NCBI GenBank assembly: GCA_910591455.2
Contig: OU342809.1
Coordinates: forward strand, 27,140,056 to 27,204,055
Reading direction: 5' to 3'
DNA: 64,000 bases
Source: Pholis gunnellus
Taxonomy: Eukaryota; Chordata; Actinopteri; Perciformes; Pholidae
The notes under the pieces are model-generated. The model was not told the DNA's origin. It searched no databases and saw only the letters and a list, made by a program, of their open reading frames with translations. Positions within the stretch are counted from its first letter, which is position 1. Every line of letters begins with the position of its first letter. Of the stretch, positions 12,757-23,784 are shown piece by piece. Made by a program: the position numbers and the translations under genes.

Positions 12757-14030
12757 TAAAAACAATTACTATTGTCATTTATCATCTCCACACTATAGCA
12801 GGATATTGCCTGAACATAAGTGGTCTAACTGCACAATGTTGCCCTGACGCAACAAAAAAAACAACGCAATTTTAGTATATAAATGAGAACAAAATAAGTC
12901 TTTAGACAATCAAACATACTTCTTTACAAACTAATGTACATGCATAGATTTTTTATATGAAGATATTTCAATTTAAACATGTTAAAAAGCCAGACTGAAC
13001 TTACCAGTTTGTGGCACTGTGTCCTGTGCAGCTTTGCTTCCTGGAAAGAGTGCTTCACTCCCAAACAAAAGCGTATTTGTAATAAATTGCACTATATACA
13101 CATTGCACTTCTTGTTTTGAACACTAGATGTCACTGACATTTTGAACCACTACTTGACCTTCATTGTCTGCTAGTTGATGAAAACATTTCCCCTCAGCTG
13201 ATCAGGAAAACATGGAGAAAGACGGAGGACAGAGAGCGAGTGCCAAAAATGTAAGGAATGTTGGGAAAATGTGTACTTTTTTACAGAAGTCAAGGAAAAG
13301 TGTGTTTGCCTTATTTGAGAGTATAATGTTCAAACATCAGTCCCACACTTCGTACACTGGCACGTGGTGCTTCCTGGTCTAAAACACTGGCTTTCTTGCA
13401 GTGTAACTGGTTGACAACATTTGGACCTTCTATCGTTTGGCCCGTGACTCCTTATACTTTTCTGTATATGGCCCACAATACATACACACTAAAAAGGAGA
13501 CAGGAGACAAGAAAAAGGAAATGGAGAGAAAAAACAAGTGAGAATATGGAGCTTAATCGGAGGAGACAGGTGAGAGGCCAGTGGATTCAACTTTAAATCG
13601 GTGTTGTGTCTGTCAGCTATAAACTGTCTGGATTAGAGATGTGACCTGCAGATGAACCACTATAAGTGTTTACCTGGTTAGTCCATCCATTAGTGGACTA
13701 AATGGAGCCACAACTGTTTTCTTCAAAGGTTTCAACTTCTTATGAAGCAAAAATGTCAAAACATTCTCCAGCTCCAGCTCTTTTCTCTCTTTATATCACT
13801 ATAAACTGAATATCTTTGGGGTTTGGACGGACAAAACTCCAACTGTGATGATTTGTTTTTCTGACATTTAGTATGCTACATCTGTTAATTAAGAAAACAT
13901 TGACAGATGAATCCAACTTGGAAATAATCTTGAGTTGCAGCCCTGTGAGGCTCATCAGTGCAGTTTCAATCATTACTACAATCACGACAGCACACACACT
14001 GAGCCCACTCTTCTATGTACTGAACATGTA
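12757..14030. other. Intergenic DNA between the inverted repeat and cox8b
   Basis: No recognised gene. A short open stretch at about 13200-13249, between a plausible acceptor and a GTAAGG donor, encodes MEKDGGQRASAKN on the plus strand, but no matching neighbouring exon was found. Confidence 0.4.
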
Positions 14031-14036
14031 TTTATT
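14031..14036 (-). terminator. Polyadenylation signal of cox8b
   Basis: TTTATT on the plus strand is AATAAA on the minus strand, 187 bp after the cox8b stop. It is followed on the minus strand by a GT-rich stretch (cagtgtgtgtgctgtcg), the expected downstream element. This predicts a 3' UTR of roughly 200 bp. Confidence 0.6.
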
Positions 14037-14222
14037 GGTAAGAGCTTGTGCACAGATGCACGTTATCGCAGGTCAGAAATGCGCAAACAACTTGAACTTG
14101 GTCTCGGAGACGGAGCAGAAAGACGGAGCAGAGCGGGAGACCTGGAGGGAGAGTGGGCCGACTGATCTGCATTTTCATCTGGGCCGGAATGATACTCTCC
14201 TCTCCCTCTTCTTCCTCCTCCT

Positions 14223-17181
14223 CTAATGCCCCTTCTTGTAGTCCTCCAGGTGAGCCAGTATCCAGCCGGAGGGACCCAAGATGGCCACGAACAGGGCAGT
14301 CATAGCTACTGCCTGCTCCTGAGGGACGCACGGAGACAAAAGGATGGATTTTAGCAGCATGTGAGGACACTTTTAATTCTCTAATGCCCCCTGAGAATAA
14401 TATAAACTAGAAAAGAGCAGAGTGCAGGTCTCCACCAGGTGTGTCTGGAACGACCACTGCTGTAATGTTAGTTTGAATGAACCCCAGTGAAACACAATCA
14501 TGTTTATCAGTGTTAAAAATAAAAGTAAAATAGATCAGGAATACTAGTGCAGCGACGTTTGCGACCTGTCGGAAGCAGTTTCATCACCTACCGGCCGGTT
14601 CAGAGTAGTGCTGAGTCAGCAGTCGAGGACGGTATAACACAGTCAACGAATATGTTTTTCAAAAAGTGTGAATCGCCGCAACCACAAGTGTAATTAATTA
14701 GAATTACCACCACGCAGTTGTACGCCTCCGCCAACCAGTCAAAGTAGCAGTTTACATCCATGTCTGTCCAACATCATCATTTAATGACATTTGTATGGAA
14801 TTGTCATAATTATCATATGAATTCTTGAGTAATGGCCCAAAACGTGTTTTTGTGAGATCACAGTGACCTTGACACTTTGACCTCCAAAACCAGTTCAACC
14901 GTTAGAGCAAGTGGACGTTTGCGCCAAATTTGAGGAAATGCCTTCCAGACGTTCCTGAGATATCACATTCACGGGAATGAACTTAATATCTTTATGCCTC
15001 CAAATGCTCCACAGCATAACAATATTAGGCTGATGGGTCCAGTATGCAAGATTAACCGTGGACGGACGGACAAATGCACATACACACACACAACTCAAAC
15101 ACATAATCTCCGCCCAGACTTTTCTGGTGGAGATAATTCATTTTATTTAGAGAAATGGGTAAGGGTGGGAAACACAATACACACTCATTAGTCCCATCAG
15201 TTCACAGCAACCTTACTGAAACTCCAAAACAAAAGGAAGGGAATGGTTGAATTCTCTTTTCCTATTTTGGTATCTGATGAAGCTTTATCTAGTGGTTCAG
15301 AATAGCGGTTGTTGTTTACTACACTGTGTCCGTATTTGGTCAATATAAAGCAGAGGGTTGCTGCTATCTTTGGCAGAAAAGACTGCTCTTAGATTCTGTA
15401 GTCTGTTCGGCTTCAATCCACAAACACTCTACCCATCTCTATTTTCAGGACTCAAAAAGTCCTCTAAAGAAACGGAGCACGAGCAGCGACTCGAGCACCC
15501 TGGTTTTCTAATGGAATGTGACCTATTAGAAGACAGTCCCGATTAAATCAAAACAGTCACCATTTTCAATTATTTGTCTGGCCATTCTAACATGTCTGCT
15601 CTCTGTCCTGCTAATTAGACTGATAAGATATTGAAGCCAAATCGGGACCATGTGGCTGGTTTGGTTAGTGTTCTAAACAATAACAAACTCTATAAAGCAC
15701 TCTCCCTGTCGCTTGGTGTCTCTCCTCTGTGAAGAGGAAAGTAGCAGCAGGAAAAACAAAGCTTCAGTCAGATATATCTACATGTATTAGAGTCACATGG
15801 AAGCCTGTGGTGAGGGTTTAAAGGCACCCTGCGGAGGGTTTTGGCCACCATGTGGCGCTATGGAGCAACGTTTTTGATACGTGAAGCCCTCGTTGTGTTT
15901 GCATCTTGTACCCTAGGATGCTTTACGCTCAAAACGCATCTTGGATTTTATTGTCTATTTGTGATAGACATGAATATTAGATCATTGTTTTCATTACTAT
16001 CCTCAAATACTGATATTAAATATTGCATATATGTATTAGCACAAATAACAAAACAGTCGGTTTATACTAAAATATGACACACTTCTCAAAGCATCAGTGT
16101 CATGGTAACATAACACAAGCTATGGTTGCCCCGGTGCAACACGTTTGGAACACATGCTGGGCCAATCGTAACAATGCATTTCATCTTCTTCATGAAGATA
16201 CTTTGTTCAGCAAATTCATAGTGAAAATTATTCTGTAACTATTTCCACACAGAGGACATATGTAACATTAATTTAGAAAAATCTAAGCTTTCTGCTTAAT
16301 TTTTGTTTTCTAGTTGTAACTTGGGCAAACATTTTTCCAACTGAGCCCAGCCCCCCCTAGTTCTAATGCCATTCTGTAACCTTATCAATACGTCATTTTA
16401 AAATGCTCTTTATAGTAATAATAATGCTATTATTAAGCCATTCCCTCTCCAAATGGGGGAAATAATGAGCTCCGTGTAAGCGAATATTAAATGGCGCTGA
16501 ATAACTCCTATTATAGTTCATAAGGTCATGTGACTAATGAAATCTGTCTGACCGTGATCAAGGTCAGTCCTTTGGCACTTGCTCAACAGCAGGACTACAC
16601 AATATGCAGCCTGTTACTCAAGTAAATCATTGTGGACCGAATATAAAAGGCTTTATGATATATGAACATTTACATTGTCCTTATCTTGCTGATTGTGCCT
16701 GAGCTGGCGGAAACGTCTACGTGTTGGATTTAGGTGGAATAATGGCGAGGTGCTGACGCACTTGTCGAAAGAGTTAAAAATAAATCAATTTCATCAGATA
16801 CAATTCCTAAAAATGGTGCATGGTGCACAGCAGGGTCAATAAATAGGATAATACAAATCCCATTTAAGTAAGCTATTAGTGAAGCATGACATGTCAAGTT
16901 TGACGCCGTCGGGGGAAAGTGAGCCCCGCGGGTGGATTGTATGCTCCGTCATATCTGCTGCTATTAAAACGATAGCACTTAATAAAGCTAATGCTCGCGC
17001 TGCGGTGAATATGTGTTCATGTTATGTCAGTGTTCCTTAATGTTAGTTCGATTAGAAGTGAACGTGAACTCACCGCTGCAGTGATGTTGTGTTTGGCCGG
17101 TTTGGACGACAAATTGGCGGCAGGCACGAGCTGAGTCCTCAGAGCGCTCCTGAGCAGGCGGGAGACGGCGGGCAGAGACAT
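14223..17181 (-). CDS. cox8b: Cytochrome c oxidase subunit 8B, two exons, complete (67 aa)
   Basis: Minus-strand exon 1 is 17181-17074 (36 codons, donor GCG|GTGAGT). Exon 2 is 14318-14223 (31 codons plus TAG, acceptor CCCTCAG|GAG). The intron is 2,755 bp and phase 0. Residues 1-24 are rich in Arg and Ser with no acidic residue, as in a mitochondrial targeting peptide. SSKPAK then precedes EQAVAMTALFVAILGPSGW, which with ILAHLEDYKK forms the single membrane helix (about 39-60) and the matrix/intermembrane tail. This matches COX8 proteins and is nearest the heart/muscle isoform COX8B (mouse has SAKPAK, EQAVG, AGWVLAHLESYKK from memory) rather than COX8A. It is a small structural subunit of complex IV in the inner mitochondrial membrane. 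The gene is invisible as a single ORF. Confidence 0.92.
14690..15115. repeat. Dispersed teleost repeat inside the cox8b intron
   Basis: Contains CGCCTCCGCC near the left edge, then a characteristic series: ATGTCTGTCCAACATCATC, CAGTGACCTTGACACTTTGA, GTTTGCGCCAAATTTGA, GACGGACGGACAAATG. I recognise this from memory as a very common non-coding element of spiny-rayed fish. There is no coding capacity. The family name is not certain. Confidence 0.6.
15820..16080. repeat. Possible dispersed repeat in the cox8b intron
   Basis: Starts AAAGGCACCCTGCGGAGGGTT and includes TGTGGCGCTATGGAGCAACG, a pattern I associate with dispersed fish repeats. No terminal repeats or target duplication were seen. Confidence 0.35.
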
Positions 17182-18031
17182 ATCGATCGCTGCTGGCCCA
17201 AAGGACTGGAGGACAGGGACGGTACAGCCGAGCAGGTCTACTGTTGACGTTACTACTGATACTAGCTGGCCTTACTTTCTGTTTTTCACTCCAAGTACCA
17301 GACGCAGTGTGTGCGTTAGTGCGCGCGCGTGTTTGTGTGTGCGTGTGTGCGTATGTGTGTGTGAGGGAGGGAAGGAGGCCGTTACGTTGACAGCCTCGGG
17401 CAGCGTCGGAATTTAATTGGCCGCCGCACCTCCGGGTATCTGACACAGTGACCGGGCACGCGGGACGTGTCCTCATATAACCCTGATATCACGCTTCCGC
17501 GAACTGTTCGCATGAAACGCTGGTAAGCGACCCCTGCAGTTATAAGGAGGAACCTGATGATACAGAAGGAGTCTCTTCATTCATATAAGCCATATTTGAC
17601 ATGCTTATACCTATTACATCTCAAAAATTACTTTTGGTAGAGGGCTCGTGTACGTGCTCATGTTCATGGTGAACTGAATATATCCGTAGGCAACTACTGA
17701 ACGTGCACATGAGCGTCGATAACTCTCGGGACGCTCACGCGCGCGCAGAAGAATAGGAACACCACCCGTCTGTCTGTTCCATCCGGGCCACCAAAGTCTC
17801 TAAAGTCACCTGGACCAGCCGACGATGTATGAGGAGAACGGTCCAGAGAACGAGCGTTGCGAAAGCGTGGGGTGGGTCGGGCTCGTGCGCAATACTGCCC
17901 CGTGCTCGCAGGATCGCATTTCGTGCACGCGGAGCAGAAATGCTCCCCCGCCATAGGAGGATAATTTTCCGCTCGCGGATACTGTCCTGTGCACTCGTGT
18001 CACGCGCATAGTTGCACGGGGTTTCAGAATC

Positions 18032-18185
18032 GTTTCAAGTTTCAAGCTCTTTATTCTATATATGTCTACTACAAGTTTATAATACTTCATTTTATACTTT
18101 ATGATTACTTATATGATATCTTATATTCTAGCCCTTGTATGTTTGTATCTCTCTCTGTATATATATACAGTATATATGTATATAC

Positions 18186-18248
<63 letters not shown>

Positions 18249-18264
18249 TCTTGAAACTTGAAAC
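18032..18264. repeat. 233-bp segment with 15-bp perfect inverted ends around a (TATACA)n repeat
   Basis: GTTTCAAGTTTCAAG at 18032-18046 is the exact reverse complement of 18250-18264. Between them is AT-rich DNA and a (TATACA)n microsatellite from about 18158 to 18248. It could be a very small inverted-repeat element. No clear target duplication flanks it. Confidence 0.6.
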
Positions 18265-19136
18265 AACTCCATTGCAATAGCAGTCAATCTCTATAACCTG
18301 ATATATAGAGAATACCTATAATGTGATTAGTGGATGATAGTAGTAAATCAACCTGTACACAAATAGAGGAAATCATACCTGTACTAGGGACTGCAGTTGT
18401 GCCTGTTTTAATAGTATAAGGTGGAATGTAAATCAATGTAATTTGTGTACAATTCATGCAGGTGAATGCATAGTGCTTAGTGAGACATGGACACAAAGAC
18501 TAAATTACGAGAAATTAGAAAAAAATCGCAGTCTGAAGAAAAATATGAAGATCTAAAACAACTTATAGTTTAAGTTGATTTGAATTTGCTTTGCTCTTTG
18601 TTTGAGTGTTTGCTTAGCAGTGGAAGTACAGACAGTAACAGTGGTTGCACTGGTCGTTGCAGTAGTAACATTGGTAGGAGGACAAACGGTAATACAGGTA
18701 GCACTAGTTTTGCCAGTCATGGTTGGCAAGACAGTTGAGTTATAATGACACCCTGTAGTGGATCTTCAGTGAGGTGGTTACTGATCACACAGATCACTGC
18801 CTCTGTAACAGTGCCCTATTTCCCTTGTGTTGGCTGTTTACTTATGGATTTTATATTTATTTAGGTTTACAATCTGGATGACATTATAACCAAAATGTCA
18901 CCTCAATTAAATGTTCTTATTTGAAATGAGAAAAAAAGTCAAGAATTTCCTTTAAGTCATTAGGGAAGAGGCCACTGTCGTTGCTGGTGAACACACTCTG
19001 CAGTGTGTGAGGGCCAAAGAGTCTGCATCAAGTTAAAGAAATGAAATAATATAGCCAGGTTCAAGGTTATAATACTATGTATACAACAAGTGAAGCTTGA
19101 TTGGAATGGAAAACCCCTCACTTTAGGAGATGTTTT

Positions 19137-19328
19137 GTATCAAAGCCTGATGTATCTTCATCTCTGTGCCACAGAGCTCCATCACATAATAATAACTATA
19201 GTGGCCAGCTGTTTGAGGACATTAATGATTGTTGTTTTTTAGGATGAAAAGTAATTGTGAGGCGTTTTTAAAGGCTTACATCACTAGGAATCAATGGGCA
19301 TGGGGCTGAATGCCACAGACGGAGCAAG
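19137..19328 (+). repeat. Duplicated segment, copy A (shorter)
   Basis: Direct repeat of 21947-22327. Shared landmarks are GTATCAAAGCCTGATGTATC, CTCTGTGCCACAGAGCTCC, CCAGCTGTTTGAGGACATTA and GGGGCTGAATGCCACAG, at roughly 90% identity by eye. Copy A lacks about 190 bp present in the middle of copy B. Confidence 0.85.
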
Positions 19329-19399
19329 GATTATTTTATTTTATTTTACATATTGCCGCAAACAGCACCAAGAGTATGCCTTTTTTTAATCGTCTGGTT

Positions 19400-19579
19400 T
19401 TAGTTTGGTGTGAACTGCAGAGGGCAGAAATTCGCCGATGATGAGTCAACGCTGCCAGAAATAAAGCTGGAGAAGAAGAAGCTTACCTCCTGCTTACAGG
19501 ACGTGTGGAGTGTCACCTGGCTATCTGTTCGTCTGTCTGTGCTTGTTGTGTTCATTGAATCAATCACAACATACCGCTG
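19400..19579 (+). other. Candidate 5' non-coding exon of the C11orf24 homolog
   Basis: A GC-richer stretch ends in a strong donor, CGCTG|GTAAGTG, at 19579/19580, with a possible acceptor at 22532 (CTTGTGCAG) ahead of the coding exon. The 5' edge is not defined. The call rests only on splice signals and position. Confidence 0.3.
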
Positions 19580-21946
19580 GTAAGTGTCCGAATTCACATT
19601 CATTGCAGTTAGCACGTTAGCGGTTGCGTTAGGTTATCCAGATAACCCACGCTAATCAAAACGCCATGTTAGCATTAGCTAGGCTACAATGTGGATGTTA
19701 TCTGTTATCTTATTACTTATTCTAAATACACCCTGTTCTGGCATGTTAACTAACGTTACCTGTAGCATTTGAAACACATTTTATCCACAGTGAACTTTAG
19801 CCATTGGAGTTTAAACTACGTGTTGATTCATGTTACCGCGTTAGCAGTAACGTTAGTCGAATACGGGCTAAACTTTGGTGTTTCTCATCCGAAATAACGT
19901 TAGTTAGAGTTGGCAACTTTCTACAGTTCCGTTTTCTCTAATTGGTCGTCCCGTGGCTTATTTACCCAGCAGGAACATAATAACTCATTACATTCGTAAT
20001 GTGAGCAGTATATTCTGGTCAGTGTAATGTTAGCGCACCACGGTTACAAGCATACATTATCTATATATATGTTCACACAGTGCTCTTGGGTTAACGTTGA
20101 AGTGTATTGGAATATGTTTATCAAGGTATGTGTTGATATAACGTAATGCGTTGGTTGGTTGGTAGCCCGTTTAAATTGATGTGACAAAGAGTTTCTCCGT
20201 TATGTGCTGAGGCAACGTTAAACAGCTATTGAACAGAGTTTGGTCTCGAGGCGTTCTACTGTTGTCTCACTACTTTCCTCCACGTAGGCATCTGCAGCGA
20301 CCTTTTGAGTATGTCCTGTTGACATTGAGGGCAGGTCTCCGTGCAGAGCGTTGTGCTGGAGCTGAATGGCACCAGCCCTCGTTAAAGCCTTGTCCAACTG
20401 CCAGACCTCAGTGACTTTAATGTCCGTGCTTTCATGAATAACAGTTCTCAATAGATGTAATCATGAGCTTACTTGGAGGCTCTGCCAATTTACTGTCCTG
20501 GCATTGATATGTAAAGAAATCCCATGAGGTCCAGGTGGATTTGTTGTTGGTATGTGTCCCCCTGTGTTTTTCTGTCCGACTCTGATCCTTTTGTCTCATC
20601 TTTCTCACTCGGTTCATTAATACCTCTCATTCAGTTCTTTTTTTTATGTTTCCTGATCTCTTCCCACCGTGTCCCACTTTGTTGTCCTCTGTCTCCTCCC
20701 AGCTTCTCCTCTGTCGTCTCTTCCTCCTGCCCCGTCTTTTGTGTTTCTACCAATAGATCAAGTCACCTGATCTCACCTGCATATGTCGAGATGTGAAACA
20801 AATGCTTTGTTAAAAGCCATGTTAAAGATTAAAGGAGCATGAAGCTAGGCTACAATCAATAAAACCAATAAACCTTTGACACAGTGGCAGAGCCAGAGCA
20901 TTTTTATAGCGGTGGCCAGCCTGAGGCCAGTTGGCATCTTGTTCAGTTGTTTCTGTGTGGCACAGCAGTATGCAGGATTCTGTCTGAGTGTCCGAAGGTG
21001 GTTTGATTAACCACAATGACAAACCATTCAGGAGATTACCTGGTTTCTAGGCTTTCCGACAAAGAGGGAACCACTGTGATGTCCATTTTTGAGGAAGATA
21101 TGCTTCTTCAGGAGGGTGTTCGTGTAACGTCCCCTGAATGATTCTATCATGAACGTAAACATGTTTAAATCGTACAGGGTGAGCTCAGAAAGATATTGAT
21201 TTCTGACTGAATGCTACAGAATCTAGATGATGTTTGCTTATGACCCAAAAAAATTCACAATGTCAGACTAGTGCTATTTCTTTAATCACTTTTTAAGCTC
21301 TGACATCAATTCCAGGCCCTGTAAAGTCAGTGTAGGTGTTTGGAAGCAGAAGTTTCAGTGAAAGTTGAACCAAAGCCTGTGTAAGAGTTTGAACATAGTC
21401 AACAACCACAGCTACAAATCCAACCAAACGCTTCAAGGCTGTGAAATTCGTGAAGGTGGGGCTGTTTCCTCAAAGTGTCACCTCAGAAGAATTGAAAAAC
21501 AAATCAGATTATTAATCTTACTTACTTCATGCATCGCCTGCTGCTTAATCCAACTGTGAAGCATTATTGCTGAATTGTATTTTCATCTCCAGGTTACATA
21601 TTCAATATAAGAAGCTCCTGGCTTCTTGAACTTGATCCTGGTGTAAAATAACATTTATTTATGTAAAATCATACCTCTGGGGGAAAGGTTTCAGGTTTCA
21701 AGGTTTTTCTTTTGCATCACATGACCATGAATGGCTGCTCTGCTGCACTAACTTGTTCTGACACTAGATGGCAGTCAGTCCTCACATGTGACTCCTGGTG
21801 CTGCTCTCTGTCCCCTGTGGACAGCCTTAAACCAAACTCCTCTGTGCTGGAAGCCTTGATTACATTTCACAGTAAAAGGCTGAGAGCAATGTGTTTGTAC
21901 TGTAATAATGTGAGCGCGTAGCTCAATATAAATAAATATAAAATGT

Positions 21947-22327
21947 GTATCAAAGCCTGATGTATCGTCATCTCTGTGCCACAGAGCTCCATCATGTAGG
22001 ATGTGAGCCACACTGTTGCACTGGATGAGATGTTCACCATGAACACACACTCTGTCGTTTATTCTGAGTCCATCCCAAATACCCCGTCCTGCTGCCACAA
22101 ACACTCACTAGAGCATAACATGTGGATTAATCCGCCGCTGAAAATAGTCTCCAACAAATGCCCCAATTCCTCCTGTTTGAACAATGTTTAATAACTAGAG
22201 TGACCAGCTGTTTGAGGACATTAGAGATTGTTTTTTTTTAGGATGAAAACTAATTGTGAGGCGTCTTTAAAGGTTTACATCACAAGGAATGAATGGACAT
22301 GGGGCTGAATGCCACAGGCGGAGCAAA
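21947..22327 (+). repeat. Duplicated segment, copy B (longer)
   Basis: Direct repeat of 19137-19328 with about 190 extra bases between GAGCTCCATCA and AATAACTAGAG. It lies between the candidate first exon and the coding exons of the C11orf24 homolog. Either copy B is the full form of a dispersed repeat and copy A has a deletion, or B carries an insertion. Confidence 0.85.
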
Positions 22328-22600
22328 GAAGTCAAAAAGTTTTGACATTTATTTTTTGATAATAACAAAGAAAAGAACACCAGACTGGACCTTGTTTTGT
22401 TTGCTTTTGAACAGCCGACTCAAGTCTCAAAAGTCTGAGTGTCCTTGAACACATCTGTTAGAAGCGTCTTTGCTTTCAAGTGCATCAATACATAATAGTA
22501 TCTCTAATGGTTGGTGTTGGTGTCTTGTGCAGGTCCAGAGAGCGGATGCTGCCTTCACTTCCTCCTGGACTCCATCCTCCCATTTTATCGGAGCCTCAAC

Positions 22601-22664
22601 TCCCTGTGTGTGTGTGTGTGTGTTAATTCGTTGTAGGCCTATGTGAGTGTGTGAGTGTGTGAGT

Positions 22665-22717
<53 letters not shown>

Positions 22718-22718
22718 A
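22601..22718 (+). repeat. Interrupted (GT)n microsatellite in the 5' UTR, reaching the start codon
   Basis: Two GT tracts (22601-22622 and about 22641-22716, the second with GAGT interruptions). The last GT is 2 bp before the first ATG of the C11orf24 homolog. An in-frame stop (TGA, 22668-22670) precedes the open stretch, so the repeat is not translated from an upstream ATG. Confidence 0.9.
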
Positions 22719-23784
22719 ATGCCTCCCCAGCCCACCATGTCCCCGTGTCCCTCAACGCTCCAGCTGAGTCCATCTGTGTGTCTTCGCCTCCTCTGCCTGC
22801 TGCTGCTCCTCACTGACTGCTCCTCCTCGGTACCCAGAGGGGACCCGGTTCCGGCCGAGCCCCTAACCCGGCCCAACACAACACAAGCTAACTGCTCCAC
22901 AGAATGTGAGTATGAGCCGAGATTTATACACGAGGGAGCTGTGGACACATGATACAGCTGAAAAAAGTAGAAAATGCCTTTACTAATATGTAAATAAATG
23001 TGTAAGTATGCAGCTGTTTTAGTTCAAAACCACTCAGTCTGCAGTCCCTCTTCCTTTTACAAACACAGGCTTTTCCACACTGGTTGCTCCTACTGGACCC
23101 ATCACCAGCACTACTACGGAGCATGTGACGAACACAACCACTTCACCGGTGACTTCTAAAGCCACAACGACGGCAACGTCTACAACGACGGCAACATCTA
23201 CTACAACATCTAATACAACAACATCTAATACAACAACAACATCTAATACAACAACATCTAATACAACAACAACATCTAATACAACAACAACAACATCTAC
23301 TGCAGAACCAACAACTAAAGCTGCAGAACAACGTGCAACAACTGCAGAAGCAACAACCACACTCGCAAAAGCTAACGCAAGCGTCACTCTTCCTACAACC
23401 ACAGGTACAAAGACATCCCCTCCACCGCCACCATCAGCTGCCCCGCCGCAGCCAAACGCCCCGAGCACTGGGATGCCACCGGTTCAGACCTCTTTACCCA
23501 GAGGTTCTACGACCACAACCGTCACCAGTACCAGCGCTACCGCCGATCGCGACAAGCCCGTCGCCTCGGGAACGAGAGTCGCCATGGTAGACGTAGCGGG
23601 AGACGCTCTGACCAGCCAGCTGGTGGACACGGCGTCTCTACTGGCCGTCCTGCTCTTCGGCCTGCTCTTCTTCTTGGTCACGGTGGCCGTATTCGTCACG
23701 CAGGCCTACGAGAGCTACAGGAGGAAGGACTACACCCAGGTGGACTACCTCATCAACGGCATGTACTCAGACTCCGGGGTGTGA
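22719..23784 (+). CDS. C11orf24 homolog, mucin-like single-pass membrane protein, two coding exons (300 aa)
   Basis: Coding exons 22719-22905 and 23069-23784 join in phase 1 (GAA T|GC TTT) with GT-AG borders. A hydrophobic stretch (about 20-31, VCLRLLCLLLLL) makes an N-terminal signal peptide. Residues about 70-190 are Thr/Ser/Asn-rich with many NTT sequons, as in a mucin-like stalk. Then comes a Pro-rich patch. Near the C-terminus DTASLLAVLLFGLLFF begins a membrane helix (about 252-275), followed by the cytosolic tail AYESYRRKDYTQVDYLINGM (to 295). That C-terminus is nearly identical to human C11orf24 from memory. The human protein is longer (449 aa), and most of the difference is in the stalk. 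It is likely a Golgi or secretory-pathway glycoprotein; its function is poorly known. Met1 (22719) and Met7 (22737, better Kozak, CCCACCATGT) are both possible starts. Confidence 0.92.

Noticed and set aside
13200..13250. Possible 5' exon (MEKDGGQRASAKN) with donor GTAAGG
   Set aside because: No recognised family and no compatible next exon. Listed in the region note only.
17027..17476. 149-codon minus-strand frame across cox8b exon 1
   Set aside because: It is in a different frame from the conserved COX8 N-terminus and runs through a GT-rich tract. The spliced cox8b model explains the region.
22427..22948. 173-codon minus-strand frame
   Set aside because: It reads through the GT repeat (His-Thr run) and the antisense of the C11orf24 homolog's coding exon. 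No domain.
23034..23468. 144-codon minus-strand Val-rich frame
   Set aside because: It is the antisense shadow of the Thr-rich coding repeat of the C11orf24 homolog.
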